NCBI RefSeq assembly: GCF_000455345.1
Contig: NZ_HG315690.1
Coordinates: forward strand, 2,555,360-2,619,359
Direction of reading: 5' to 3'
Source of the DNA: Halopiger goleimassiliensis
GTDB taxonomy: Archaea > Halobacteriota > Halobacteria > Halobacteriales > Natrialbaceae
DNA length: 64,000 nt
Made by a program: the position numbers and the translations under genes. Under the pieces are notes generated by a model. It was not told where the DNA came from. It ran no database searches and saw only the letters and a program-made list of their open reading frames with translations. Positions 34,792 through 43,244 of the stretch are shown here, piece by piece (position 1 is the first letter of the stretch; each line of letters starts with the position of its first letter).

Positions 34792-35478
34792 TTACTCGAG
34801 GTACTCCTCGAGCGCCTCGGTCACGAGGTCGCCCGGGGCTACGTCGTCGATGGAGGCCTGGCGACGCAGATCGCGGTACGTGGACGGCGAGAGGGTCACC
34901 TCGAGTCGCCCCAGCGTCACGTCGTGGTCGGCGAGTGCGTCCGCGATCGGGACGCCGTCGTTGATCGTGCTGGCGACGCTGCGAACCTCGCGGACGGTGA
35001 GGTCGCCGTCGAGGACGGCCCACGCGAGCAGGAGCCGTGACTCGCCGCTGACGCGGGCGATGTGTTTGGCGGCGGTCGGCGCGATCCGGCCCAGCGCGAC
35101 CTGTTTGCGGACCGACCGCGGGAGGTCGTGGACGCGAGCCCACTTGCGGATGAAGGAGACGGTGACCCCCTCGCCGGCGCGTTCCGCCGCGGCCTTGTAG
35201 GAACCCTCGCCCCGGACGAGAGCGGCACAGGCGGCAGCCCCGCGCAGCATGTAGAGGTGATCGTCCTCGCCGGCCTCCGTGGCGAACTGCGTAACGATCT
35301 CGGCAGCGTCGGCCAGGCTCTCTGGATCGGTCGGGTCGAACTGGACCGCCTCGCGGGCGCGCTGTCCGGTCACCGATTCGTCACCGCGGATGACGGGCGC
35401 GCCAACCGGTGATTCGCGGTCCGTCGGGATCGATCGCTCGCGATCCGGCGATCGATCGCCGGGCCGGTCCTCGGTCAT
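34792..35478 (-). CDS. ParB-like HTH protein with ribbon-helix-helix tail (DUF7119-like)
   Basis: A 228-residue protein from the ATG at 35478. After a disordered acidic N-terminus, a helical domain (about residues 75-165) reads SYKAAAERAGEGVTVSFIRKWARVHDLPRSVRKQVALGRIAPTAAKHIARVSGE (in parts). This follows the ParB/KorB HTH pattern (helix-turn-helix, then LP-x-x-x-x-x-x-x-G-x-I-x-x-x-x-A). The C-terminus LEVTLSPSTYRDLRRQAS and LVTEALEEYLE looks like a ribbon-helix-helix dimer. No ParA or CTPase domain is seen. DNA binding is likely; target and role are unknown. Confidence 0.72.
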   Translation of the reverse strand: MTEDRPGDRSPDRERSIPTDRESPVGAPVIRGDESVTGQRAREAVQFDPTDPESLADAAEIVTQFATEAGEDDHLYMLRGAAACAALVRGEGSYKAAAERAGEGVTVSFIRKWARVHDLPRSVRKQVALGRIAPTAAKHIARVSGESRLLLAWAVLDGDLTVREVRSVASTINDGVPIADALADHDVTLGRLEVTLSPSTYRDLRRQASIDDVAPGDLVTEALEEYLE

Positions 35479-35575
35479 GGAACGATGTAGGACGCACCGC
35501 GTTAAAAAGATCGTTACCTGGGCGAATATCACACGGGCCTACGATGCGTGACAGTGATCGACGACCCGAGGCTGC

Positions 35576-35716
35576 TCACTCCTCGCGCTTCTCGGCGAGG
35601 TGTTCCCAGATCTCCGTACACCCGGCCCCTTCCTCGACGTCCTCGAGGTGCGCGTCCGCCCGCTCCTCGAGTTCTTCGTCGTCCGGCTCCGGGCTACAGT
35701 CGGCCGTGTCGGTCAT
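35576..35716 (-). CDS. Small acidic protein, unknown
   Basis: A 46-residue protein MTDTADCSPEPDDEELEERA, then VEEGAGCTEIWEHLAEKREE, very acidic with two Cys (positions 7 and about 32). The downstream half looks helical and conserved in style. The upstream extension of the frame is not protein-like, so the ATG at 35716 is used. It lies between the DUF7119-like gene and decayed genes. Function unknown. Confidence 0.5.
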   Translation of the reverse strand: MTDTADCSPEPDDEELEERADAHLEDVEEGAGCTEIWEHLAEKREE

Positions 35717-36029
35717 ACCAGCCCATACGAATTCAACCCGCATAAGCCCGCTCCCGCACGCAATGGATACCCGTACTCCCCCGTATCGGTGAGACTTACC
35801 GCTATCCCGGAGCCGTCCGGACGGCACCGGGCCGTCGCGGATCGAGGATCGATCGGACCCGACCACCGCCCGGTCCCCGTCGCTCGACAGAGGCCACCCC
35901 ACGGGCGGAGTCCATCGTCGGTCGTCACTCGCCACGCTCAACCGTGGGCCGGCCGACGACGGGATCGACACGAGTTCCGACACTGTGTCGAACGTTGACG
36001 TTCGCCGATAGCGGCAAAACGGTCCTCGA

Positions 36030-36277
36030 GTGGCGAGAAACGACCCGCGATTACGGCCGCTCGGCGTCAACCCCCGCACGGTCGAGTTCGTCCTCGACGA
36101 CCGCGAAGAACGCGTCGTCGTCCATCGGCTCGCCGGGCTCGAAGACGAGGTCTCACTCGAGAACGTCTACGGCGACGACGGGCCGGGGATGGGCCGTCGG
36201 TCTCCCGGTCGAACCTCGTCTGTCTCGAGGACGCGCCCGAGTTCGTCCAGCGGGAGGTGACCGGCGATGGACACTGA
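36030..36277 (+). pseudogene. Frameshifted gene remnant, unknown family
   Basis: One frame reads LGVNPRTVEFVLDDREERVVVHRLAGLEDEV (in parts) up to about 36185. Coding character then moves to another frame that reads VSRSNLVCLEDAPEFVQREV and stops at TGA 36275-36277. A single-base indel near 36185-36195 (GACGGGCCGGGG) would join them. The second part overlaps the ATG of the next gene at 36267, as in a normal operon. The family is not recognised. Confidence 0.5.
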
Positions 36278-36659
36278 GGCGCTTCGCGAGGCGTTCGACG
36301 CCTCCAGGTTCGAGATGGTCCAGACCGCCCCGACGGGCGAGATTCCGACCGCCACGCCGGCCGCGTTCGCGTTCGACGAGCCACTCGAGGGGCCGGCGAG
36401 CGAGGTGCAAGCGGCGATCGACGGTCACGACGACGCGTTCATCGACGGCGACACCGAGGTCGACCCCGACAGCGAGAGCTACGTCCGGACGAAGGTGTAT
36501 GACGACGAGACGAACGAGTTCCTAAAAACGGAGAGCCACACCGATTCGCTCCGGATCGTCCCCGCCGATGAGGGCTTCTCGTTCGAGACGTTCCGCCGTT
36601 TCGTCTAACACGTCACCGAGGCCCTGGACGACACGCTCGAACTGATCGAGCCATTGTGA
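36267..36659 (+). pseudogene. Gene with in-frame premature stop, unknown family
   Basis: A frame from ATG 36267 encodes 113 residues (MDTEALREAFDASRFEMVQT, ending ETFRRFV) and meets TAA at 36606-36608. Coding-like sequence then continues in the same frame (HVTEALDDTLELIEPL) to TGA at 36657-36659. A nonsense change C/G to A in that codon would explain it. It overlaps the frameshifted gene before it, so both members of the operon look decayed. Confidence 0.5.
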
Positions 36660-36752
36660 GTGTCTCAATATCTCTGTCCTCGAGTAGATGACACGCTTCT
36701 ACCCTCCACAATCATCAAACCAAGGTATTGCATTTGGCTAATCCTTTAGCAT

Positions 36753-37196
36753 CTACCTTCCCACCGAACCTTGGTCAGCTAACAATTGAATAGTTGGCCT
36801 TGTTCCATCCTCATTTGAGTTGCTAATCACCCAGAGGAGTGTGAGATTGTCACCTTCAAAATCAGTAGTGTGGACGTCTTTTTCTGCATCCCAGCTTTCC
36901 GCAGATATATTAGCCGCAATGTGATATCTGCCTTGGCTAGTGGGAACGTCTGATTCAGGAATAGATCCTGCTTGTGGTGTATCTTCTCCGGAAGTTACCC
37001 GCCATTTAGTTTCAGTGATGGTATCCCCATCTTCTGATATTTTTGCAGATATCTCAACTTCCTCCCCATACTTATTGATGATACTAATATCGGAGATCCT
37101 CAATTCGTTTTCCTGACTATATAGTGACTCCATACAACCAGGTAACAAACCAGCACCCAAGACAGTTAACGAGGCGATTAATTGACGACGGATCAC
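36753..37196 (-). CDS. AT-rich secreted lipoprotein, probably horizontally acquired
   Basis: A 147-residue lipoprotein with start GTG 37196 (IRRQLIASLTVLGAGLLPGC), lipobox LLPGC near residue 21. The mature part is an Ig-like or DUF4352-like beta domain (ELRISDISIINKYGEEVEIS). Codon use is much more AT-rich than neighbours. A TATA-like TTTATG (about 37222-37228) lies about 29 bp upstream, giving a leaderless GTG start. Converges with decayed genes. Function unknown. Confidence 0.65.
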   Translation of the reverse strand: MIRRQLIASLTVLGAGLLPGCMESLYSQENELRISDISIINKYGEEVEISAKISEDGDTITETKWRVTSGEDTPQAGSIPESDVPTSQGRYHIAANISAESWDAEKDVHTTDFEGDNLTLLWVISNSNEDGTRPTIQLLADQGSVGR

Positions 37197-37520
37197 ACCG
37201 ATATGATTAGAAACACATCCACATAAATCAGTTGACGAGACGATACATTGGAATTCGCGTTTCCACCCTGAATTCAGCCGTATCAGATCGTTCCCGTGCC
37301 CCGTCGGTCGAGTCGACCGGCTCCGTCGACGTGGTTCGCTCGAGGAGCGCTGTATCTGGACTCACGGAGATCACCGGCCGTCTGCAGGGTGGGCCGGTAG
37401 TCACGTTCGGTCCGGCGACCGCGTGAGTCCGTCGCGTGCAGGTACAAGTACGTGAGGAAGGGACGGTCGCCGGCGACTCCCGTCACGGCCACTAAGTACG
37501 TCGGGCGCGAGGCCACGACC
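37197..37520. other. Intergenic region of 324 bp
   Basis: It holds the promoter of the AT-rich lipoprotein at its left end (TATA-like near 37222-37228) and returns to normal GC content from about 37260. No gene, tRNA or repeat is seen, and frames crossing it on either strand lack protein-like composition. Confidence 0.5.
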
Positions 37521-37805
37521 ATGTCCGACCGACTGATGACGGTCAACGCGTACACGACCCTCGACTACGTCGAGGCCGCCGCGAGAGGCGAGACGTTCGA
37601 GTGGGAGTCGATCGCCGTCGTGAACGCGACGGCCGACGACGAGGAGCCCGAGGCCGTTCGCCTCCAGTTCGAACTCGACAACGTTCGCGAGGAGTACCTC
37701 CCCAAGCACATGGAGGAACTCGAGTTGACGCCCGACCAGGCCCGGGCGCTCGCGTCCGATCTCGAGGAGTACGCCGATCGCGTCGAGACCGACTCGGAAG
37801 CCTAG
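37521..37805 (+). CDS. Conserved haloarchaeal protein, DUF6360-like
   Basis: A 94-residue soluble acidic protein, MSDRLMTVNAYTTLDYVEAA, ending with a helix LTPDQARALASDLEEYADRVE. It matches a family conserved in haloarchaea that I recall as DUF6360. No catalytic motif. The in-frame ATG at 37452 is further upstream, but composition changes at 37521, so the latter start is used. Unknown function. Confidence 0.75.
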   Translation: MSDRLMTVNAYTTLDYVEAAARGETFEWESIAVVNATADDEEPEAVRLQFELDNVREEYLPKHMEELELTPDQARALASDLEEYADRVETDSEA

Positions 37806-37870
37806 CGGCACCTGCCGTCGCAGGGAGCCGGCTTTTTCTCCCGGCCGGTGAACCGTTGCTCGATCCGTTC

Positions 37871-38365
37871 ATGAGCATGGACACCATCCAGGACCTGTTC
37901 GAGCACGGCCTCGAGGACATCTACCACGCGGAACACCAGTTGCTCGACGCCCTCGAGGACCTCGAATCGAACACCGAACGCGAGGAGATCGCGAGCGCGT
38001 TCGCCGAGCACCGCGAGGAGACTCAAGACCAGATCGACCGACTCGAGGAGGTCTTCGAGACGTTCGGCGAGCCGCCCGAGAAAGAGGAGTGCGAGGGCAT
38101 CGAGGGCCTGATCGAGGAGTACGAGGAGTTCACCTCGATGGATCCCTCCCAGGAGGTGATGGACTACCACAACATGGCCGCCGCCGAGAAGACCGAACAC
38201 TACGAGATCGCGGCCTACGGCAACCTGATCCCCCTCGCCGACCAGCTCGGAATGGGCGACGCCGCAGACCTGCTCGAGGAGAACCTCCGGGAGGAACAGG
38301 ACGCCCTCGAGGAACTGAAAGAGTTGACCGAGTCCTACGAGATGGACGCCATCCCCGCGGAGTGA
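37871..38365 (+). CDS. Ferritin-like DUF892 (YciF-type) protein
   Basis: A 164-residue four-helix protein. MDTIQDLFEHGLEDIYHAEHQLLDALEDL is the DUF892 first helix with E/D-x-x-H metal ligands, EEYEEFTSMDPSQEVMDYHNMAAAEKTEHYEIAAYGNL (parts) the central helix pair, and ENLREEQDALEELKEL the last. YciF-type proteins are stress-linked and may bind a di-iron centre. Start ATG 37871 (MSMDT). A 42-codon acidic gene follows after 4 bases. Confidence 0.85.
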   Translation: MSMDTIQDLFEHGLEDIYHAEHQLLDALEDLESNTEREEIASAFAEHREETQDQIDRLEEVFETFGEPPEKEECEGIEGLIEEYEEFTSMDPSQEVMDYHNMAAAEKTEHYEIAAYGNLIPLADQLGMGDAADLLEENLREEQDALEELKELTESYEMDAIPAE

Positions 38366-38369
38366 TTCG

Positions 38370-38498
38370 ATGGGCGACGACTCCGCGGACGACGGCCCCC
38401 ACGAGGAAGAGCAGGGCCAGTACGGCGGCACCGAAGACGAACAACCGACGACGACCATCGACGAAGACGACGCGGAAGCGGAAGACGACGAGGAGTAA
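38370..38498 (+). CDS. Tiny acidic protein (42 residues) downstream of DUF892 gene
   Basis: ATG at 38370 starts MGDDSADDGPHEEEQGQYGG, and the tail is rich in Asp/Glu, ending at TAA 38496-38498. It begins 4 bases after the DUF892 stop, so it is probably translated in the same operon. Composition is strongly biased, so evidence rests on position and open frame only. Confidence 0.45.
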   Translation: MGDDSADDGPHEEEQGQYGGTEDEQPTTTIDEDDAEAEDDEE

Positions 38499-38687
38499 AC
38501 CGGGAACGCGGATCGAGTAGCACGAGGAGAGAACGACGCCAGACCCACGGCACGCGACGAACTCGAGGGGAGATCCACGGCACGCATCGAACGAGGGGAT
38601 AGCGACGGCGAGTGGGGACCTCGCCGACGCTCGCGGTCCTCCGGTCGGACACGTAGTTCTTTTACCGTCGGCCCGTTAGGGACCGCT

Positions 38688-39164
38688 GTGACGATACGGG
38701 CTCCCGAGGAGGCCGAGGACGATCCGGTCATCAGACGGGCCGAGCGGGCCGACCTGCTCGCGGTCGTCAGCATCGAGAACGCGTCGTTCGACCACCCCTG
38801 GCCGTACGACGCCTTCGACGACCTGCTGGGGGAACCCGGCTTCCTGGTCGCCGAGTGCGAGGGGCAAGTCGCCGGCTACGTGGTCTCGGACGTGACGCCG
38901 ACGGCCGGCCGTCGCCTCGGCCACGTCAAGGACATCGCCGTCCACCCCGACCATCGCGGCGACGGGATCGGCTCTGCCCTCCTCTCGCGATCGATCGCCG
39001 TTCTCGCGGCCCACGGGGCCGACACCGTCAAACTCGAGGTTCGTCGCTCGAACGAGCGAGCCAAACGGCTCTATCGGCAGTTCGACTTCGAACCCTTACG
39101 CCTGATGCCCGGCTACTACGCCGACGACGAGGATGCGATCGTGATGATCCGCAAACTCGAGTAG
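38688..39164 (+). CDS. rimI: Ribosomal-protein-alanine N-acetyltransferase family, RimI
   Basis: A 158-residue GNAT enzyme: RAERADLLAVVSIENASFDHPWPYDAF, then VKDIAVHPDHRGDGIGSALL (the Q/R-x-x-G-x-G/A acetyl-CoA loop) and VRRSNERAKRLYRQFDFE. This is the RimI/Naa10-like order, so N-terminal acetylation of proteins is expected. GTG start at 38688. A TATA-like TTCTTTTAC (38656-38664) about 27 bp upstream gives a leaderless mRNA. It converges with the Nudix gene across repeat copy C. Confidence 0.88.
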   Translation: MTIRAPEEAEDDPVIRRAERADLLAVVSIENASFDHPWPYDAFDDLLGEPGFLVAECEGQVAGYVVSDVTPTAGRRLGHVKDIAVHPDHRGDGIGSALLSRSIAVLAAHGADTVKLEVRRSNERAKRLYRQFDFEPLRLMPGYYADDEDAIVMIRKLE

Positions 39165-39168
39165 CCGG

Positions 39169-39254
39169 TCATACGGTTTACTGTAAGTCATTTTCGGCGC
39201 ACCCGCGACCCGGGTGGCGGGTGCGCCGGTACATCGTTACAGTAATCCGTATCA
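39169..39254. repeat. Inverted-repeat element, copy C, with TCA direct repeats
   Basis: Core 39172-39251 has ends TACGGTTTACTGTAA (39172-39186) and TTACAGTAATCCGTA (39237-39251), one mismatch, flanked by TCA at 39169-39171 and 39252-39254. The right TCA is the complement of the TGA stop codon of the Nudix gene on the minus strand. The element is inverted relative to copies A and D, with the conserved arm GACTTACAG on the left. It separates two convergent genes. Confidence 0.85.
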
Positions 39255-39710
39255 GTCCGACGCCGTCGCAGCCGTCTCCGCGCCGTCGGCCGACGGCAAC
39301 AGGTGGACGTAGGCGTCGAGATCCAGCGCGAACTCCCCAGCACTCGAGGGATCGATCCAGAACAACTCGAACGCCGCGCCGTCTTCCTCGCCGCCGTCCG
39401 TGACGACGTGCGTCCAGCCGTCGCGAGGTTCGTGGACCGTCGCGTGGAAGAAGTGGCGCACGTACCGCTTCGGCGGCGACCGCCGTCGCGTCCAGACGTC
39501 GGTCGTCAGGTGCGAGACGCCGTTCAACGTCCCGAGGCCGGTCTCCTCGAGGACTTCCCGAAAGAGCGCCTCGCGGGGCGATTCCCCCGGCTCGAGGGTC
39601 CCCTTCGGGATCTGGAGGGCGTCGTGGCCCGGGCCGTCGAAGACGAGGAGTTCGCCCGTCGAGCGGGTGACGTAGGCACACGCCTTCTGGACGTGCGTTA
39701 CCTGTTCCAC
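39252..39710 (-). CDS. Nudix hydrolase
   Basis: A 152-residue protein with a complete Nudix box: GTLEPGESPREALFREVLEETG (G-x5-E-x7-REVLEE-x-G) at about residues 37-59. An N-terminal strand KACAYVTRSTGELLVFDGPG and a C-terminal acidic strand WIDPSS follow the usual layout. It hydrolyses a nucleoside diphosphate derivative; the substrate is unknown. Its stop TGA coincides with the flank of repeat copy C. The GC-poor DNA at 39705-39770 may hold its promoter. Confidence 0.9.
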   Translation of the reverse strand: MEQVTHVQKACAYVTRSTGELLVFDGPGHDALQIPKGTLEPGESPREALFREVLEETGLGTLNGVSHLTTDVWTRRRSPPKRYVRHFFHATVHEPRDGWTHVVTDGGEEDGAAFELFWIDPSSAGEFALDLDAYVHLLPSADGAETAATASD

Positions 39711-39760
39711 GATACAGTATCACACACCGTTCGGACTGAAAAGCGTATCCTCGTACGGAT

Positions 39761-39960
39761 TTAAGGTGGGTAAGGGAATTCGATCAGGCCGGGGAGTCGG
39801 TCGGAGGCGATCGCCGGTTCGGACTCCGAGACGGGGTCGCCGTCGATCCGGGTGAACGGCGTCGCGAGCGTCGGCCCGGAGACCGCGAGCCCGCTGTTCT
39901 GGAGGCCGACTTCGAACCCGCAGACGGACCGATCGAGCGGTACTGATTCGGTCCGTGGCG
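39761..39960 (-). pseudogene. Possible C-terminal remnant of a BASS-type transporter
   Basis: A minus-strand frame ending at TAA 39761-39763 contains CGFEVGLQNSGLAV, which matches the EVGxQNSGLA helix of bile-acid:sodium symporter-like (BASS) transporters. Sequence after it is not membrane-like and the upstream transporter body is absent. It therefore looks like a fragment of a lost gene beside the NmrA-like gene. Evidence is one 14-residue motif, so the call is tentative. Confidence 0.35.
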
Positions 39961-39976
39961 TCGACAGTGTCTCACG

Positions 39977-40762
39977 ATGGGCGACCACCGAACGCTGGTA
40001 ACGGGTGCGAGCGGAACGCTCGGGCGAGAACTGCTTCCCCGCCTGCTGGAGGCGGGCCACGACGTCCGGGCCGGGAGTCGATCACCGCCCGAGGACCGCG
40101 GTGCCGACGCGGCGTGGGTCGAACTGGACCTCGCGGCGGGAACCGGCCTCGAGGCGGCCGTCGAGGGCATCGACGTGATCGTCCACGCTGCGACGGCACC
40201 ACGGGGCGATACCGAGGCGGTCGACGTCCGCGGGACCGAACGGCTGCTCGAGGCGGCCGCGGATGCCGGAGTCTCGAATTTCGTCTACGTCTCCATCGTC
40301 GGCGTCGACGAGATTCCCTACTCGTACTACGAGTACAAACTGGCGGCCGAGCGGGCCGTCGAGGCGAGTTCGGTCCCGTCGACGGTCGTCCGCGCCACCC
40401 AGTTTCACGCGTTCGTCTTCGACCTGCTCGAGTCGATCGCGTGGTTCCCGGTGTGGCCGCTGCCGACCGCGGTCCCCCTCCAGCCGATCGACGCCGGCGA
40501 GGCGGCCGCGGCCATCGTCGAGCACGCGACACCCGAGGCCGCCGGCCGCGTGGCCCCCGTCGGCGGCCCCGAAGTGCGGCTGGTCGGCGACCTGGCCCGC
40601 GCGTATCGATCCGCGACGGGACGCCGCCGGCCGATCGTCAGGCTCCCGATCCCGGGAGCGGTCGCGTCCGGCTTCCGGTCCGGCGAGGCGACGTGTCCGG
40701 ATCGGACCGTCGGCACGACGACGTGGGCCGAGTGGCTCGAGCGTCGACTCGGGAACGGCTGA
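39977..40762 (+). CDS. NmrA-like NAD(P)-binding protein
   Basis: A 261-residue atypical short-chain dehydrogenase. The Rossmann motif TGASGTLGRELLPRLL (G-x-x-G-x-x-G) is at residues 9-24, then DLAAGTGLEAAVEGIDVIVHAATA and YVSIVGVDEIPYSYYEYKLAAE. The YxxxK is displaced (YYEYK), as in NmrA/HSCARG-type proteins that sense NAD(P)H or reduce quinones. It stands alone, with no obvious operon. Confidence 0.85.
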   Translation: MGDHRTLVTGASGTLGRELLPRLLEAGHDVRAGSRSPPEDRGADAAWVELDLAAGTGLEAAVEGIDVIVHAATAPRGDTEAVDVRGTERLLEAAADAGVSNFVYVSIVGVDEIPYSYYEYKLAAERAVEASSVPSTVVRATQFHAFVFDLLESIAWFPVWPLPTAVPLQPIDAGEAAAAIVEHATPEAAGRVAPVGGPEVRLVGDLARAYRSATGRRRPIVRLPIPGAVASGFRSGEATCPDRTVGTTTWAEWLERRLGNG

Positions 40763-40840
40763 GACGGGTGAGCGACCGATCGCTGGGTCGGGACCGGCCT
40801 CCTCCGAACGCTTCTTGGACGTGTGGCTCGCACGTTCGGT

Positions 40841-41068
40841 ATGGACGAGAGCCGCCGCTGGTCCCACGAGACGGTGCTACTCGGCGTCGTCGTGACTGCC
40901 GTCGTCGCCGCCGTCGTCACCGCGTTCGTCACCGTCGTTCGAGTTCATTCGGACCCACAGGAGCTGACGATCGGCACGGCCGTCGTCGGCACTGCCCTGT
41001 TCGTCGGTGCGATCGCGCTCCCGGCGCTTTTGTTCTCGAAGTGGGACGAGGCCGAACCGGACCCGTGA
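40841..41068 (+). CDS. Small two-helix membrane protein
   Basis: A 75-residue protein MDESRRWSHETVLLGVVVTA with two hydrophobic helices (about 12-34 and 45-65). The ATG at 40841 is used; a GTG 18 bases earlier is also possible. Between 41069 and 41246 no feature is seen. Unknown function. Confidence 0.5.
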   Translation: MDESRRWSHETVLLGVVVTAVVAAVVTAFVTVVRVHSDPQELTIGTAVVGTALFVGAIALPALLFSKWDEAEPDP

Positions 41069-41246
41069 GACGGGACACACGAACGGATCGCTCGTGGCCA
41101 CTGTCGAGGATCGACTGTTTTCGACGGACGGAGTCCGTGCTTCGAGCACCGTCGCTGTAGCGGTATCACCCGCGTCACCGGCCACACCCCGGCGAGACGG
41201 ACGAACAACCGAACCCCTATGAGGTAGGCGGGCTATACCACGTGAT

Positions 41247-42146
41247 ATGACAAAGCGGCACGTCTCGCTCCCCGAAGACGCGGAGGCGGGGATGCGCGAG
41301 TTCATCGACGAGGTCGACCAGCGCCTCTCGAGCGACGAGGACACCTGTGCCGTCGTCGAGGACGTTTTGCTCGACCTCTCGGGCGATCGCGAGGCTTACG
41401 AGCGCTGGCAAGCGGGTGCGGACGTCTCGCCGGCAGAACGGGTCCGCCTGCAGAGCTACGACCCGTGTAACACCACCCTCGAGAGCGAGTACTACGCCGA
41501 GAAAGACGAAGACGAGTTCCGCCGTTCGAAACACCTCCAGTGGCTCTGGCGGCAGTTCGACAGCCTGCCCATCGCGGACAACGTCGAGTTCGCGCTCCGA
41601 TTCCGGCGGATGCTCGCGGACCACCTCTTCGCGGAGTGCGGGGAGAACTGCCGCTTCTTCAAGGGGATCACGTTCACCTACGGGCACAACATCTCCGTCG
41701 GCGACAACACGGTGATCCACGACGACGTCCACCTCGACGACCGCGGGGAACTCACCATCGGCGACCGCGTCTCCATCTCCGATGGCGTTCACGTCTACAG
41801 CCACGATCACGACGTCGTCGACCAGACCGAAGTACGGAACTACCACACCATCGTCGAGGACGACGTCCGCCTCACCTACGACGCGATGGTCCGCGCCGGC
41901 TGCAAGGTCGGCGAGAACGCCATCGTCGGCGCTCGCGGCATCGTCCAGACCGACGTCCCCGCCCACCACATCGCAGTCGGCATGCCCGCCAAGAGCGTCA
42001 AGATCAAACCCGGCTGGGAAGACGTCGCCACGCCCATCGAGGAGGCCGGCGTCAACCGGCAGGACCAGCGCCGCATCGAGTACGACCTCCCCGACGACCT
42101 CGAGGTCTTCGACGAGTTCGAGCGCGAGTTGCACCCGCCGAACTGA
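41247..42146 (+). CDS. Left-handed beta-helix acyltransferase (maltose O-acetyltransferase-like)
   Basis: A 299-residue enzyme. After an N-terminal helical region, hexapeptide repeats run from about residue 155 (ISVGDNTVIHDDVHLDDRG, LTIGDRVSISDGVHVYSHDHDV). The active-site His is in HVYSHDHD and acetyl-CoA-binding repeats follow (VGENAIVGARGIVQTDVP, AVGMPAKSVKIK). Acetyl transfer to a sugar is likely; the substrate is unknown. The stop TGA (42144-42146) is the left flank of repeat copy D. Confidence 0.85.
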   Translation: MTKRHVSLPEDAEAGMREFIDEVDQRLSSDEDTCAVVEDVLLDLSGDREAYERWQAGADVSPAERVRLQSYDPCNTTLESEYYAEKDEDEFRRSKHLQWLWRQFDSLPIADNVEFALRFRRMLADHLFAECGENCRFFKGITFTYGHNISVGDNTVIHDDVHLDDRGELTIGDRVSISDGVHVYSHDHDVVDQTEVRNYHTIVEDDVRLTYDAMVRAGCKVGENAIVGARGIVQTDVPAHHIAVGMPAKSVKIKPGWEDVATPIEEAGVNRQDQRRIEYDLPDDLEVFDEFERELHPPN

Positions 42147-42225
42147 TACGGAGTACTGTAACGAGTTTCCGGCGCAACCGCCCGGGCCGGGTTGCGCCGG
42201 AACTGACTTACAGTAAACCGTATGA
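42144..42225. repeat. Inverted-repeat element, copy D, with TGA direct repeats
   Basis: Core 42147-42222 with ends TACGGAGTACTGTAA (42147-42161) and TTACAGTAAACCGTA (42208-42222), two mismatches, flanked by TGA at 42144-42146 and 42223-42225. The left TGA is the stop codon of the acyltransferase. The arm GCGCCGGAACTGACTTACAG matches copies A, B and C. The centre holds a GC palindrome CAACCGCCCGGGCCGGGTTG. Confidence 0.85.
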
Positions 42226-42318
42226 CCGCCGACCGGCCGCCCGTCGTTCGATTTTCGTGACTGTCTTCCCCGCCAACCCGGGGAACAACCAAGTGCCCTG
42301 CGAACGAATGCCACACTG

Positions 42319-42642
42319 ATGGAGCTCTGGGGCTGGCTCATCGGCTACGCGGTGCTGTTTGCCCTCCTGCACCTGGTACTGTACTACGTGTACGTCCGCG
42401 GCAACGAGGACGACGGAGTCAGTCGGCCGTCGCTCGCCGATCCCGACCGGGGCCGATCACACGCCACGCCCGGCCCCGACCGCTTTCCCCGGGCGACCGA
42501 CGACGACGGGGACCTCGAGGCGGCCGACGAGAGCCACGACGTCGACGGCGAGGCGATCCGCTGTCCACACTGCGGTGCCCGAAACGCGGCCGACCAGACG
42601 TTCACCTACTGCTGGCGTTGCGTCTCGACGCTGCACCACTGA
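42319..42642 (+). CDS. Membrane-anchored zinc-ribbon protein (DUF7577-like)
   Basis: A 107-residue protein with one N-terminal membrane helix (WGWLIGYAVLFALLHLVLYYV), a disordered acidic linker and a C-terminal zinc ribbon CPHCGARNAADQTFTYCWRC. This small architecture is frequent in haloarchaea (DUF7577 by memory). Function unknown. Confidence 0.7.
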   Translation: MELWGWLIGYAVLFALLHLVLYYVYVRGNEDDGVSRPSLADPDRGRSHATPGPDRFPRATDDDGDLEAADESHDVDGEAIRCPHCGARNAADQTFTYCWRCVSTLHH

Positions 42643-42877
42643 CCTGCGGTCCGACGGACATCGTCGGCCCCCAACCTGGATCCCTGCGGACGATCCACCC
42701 CTGGGTCCGTCGACTGTAATCTCCGATTACCTCAAAAACGCCCCTTCTCCCGGGTCGGGACCACGAGCCTCACGAAACGTCCGTCGGAGTGACTGTCGTT
42801 CGGTCCTGACTGTTTCGTAGGTAACCAACGATTACGCTTTTGATGGCGAGGGAGAGAGAGGTAGGACGACGACTCGT

Positions 42878-43189
42878 ATGCACGACGCACCATCTCCGAC
42901 TTCGTCTCGCTCTCGAGCGGTGTACCGCGCGGTTCACGACCCCGACGGCCCGGCGACGCTGAGCACGACCGTCGTCCACGCGCTGGCCGACTGCATGGGA
43001 GTCGATCCGACCGCGGGACGGATCTCGCTGTACGATGCGGTCGATCCGGACGCACTCGACGCCCTCTTTCGACCCCAGTACGACGGGACGCCACGGACGG
43101 GCGGTCGCCTCTCGTTCGTCGTCGACGACCACCACGTCACGGTGACCGCCGAGGGAGAGATCCTCGTCGAACCGCCGGTCCGCCGGTAA
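42878..43189 (+). CDS. HalOD1 output-domain protein, free-standing
   Basis: A 103-residue protein that is one HalOD1 domain after a short N-terminus: LSTTVVHALADCMGVDPTAG, ISLYDAVDPDALDALF, then two closing strands VVDDHHVTVTAEGEILVE. It is similar in layout to the gene at 32775-32999. Such stand-alone domains may act as soluble effectors of two-component systems; no kinase or receiver is adjacent. An AT-rich promoter-like stretch (42820-42850) lies upstream. Confidence 0.75.
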   Translation: MHDAPSPTSSRSRAVYRAVHDPDGPATLSTTVVHALADCMGVDPTAGRISLYDAVDPDALDALFRPQYDGTPRTGGRLSFVVDDHHVTVTAEGEILVEPPVRR

Positions 43190-43244
43190 CTTTACGTTCG
43201 CTTTTCGACCGGAGAGAAGAGAACTACAGCGGCCCGCTCGCGGC

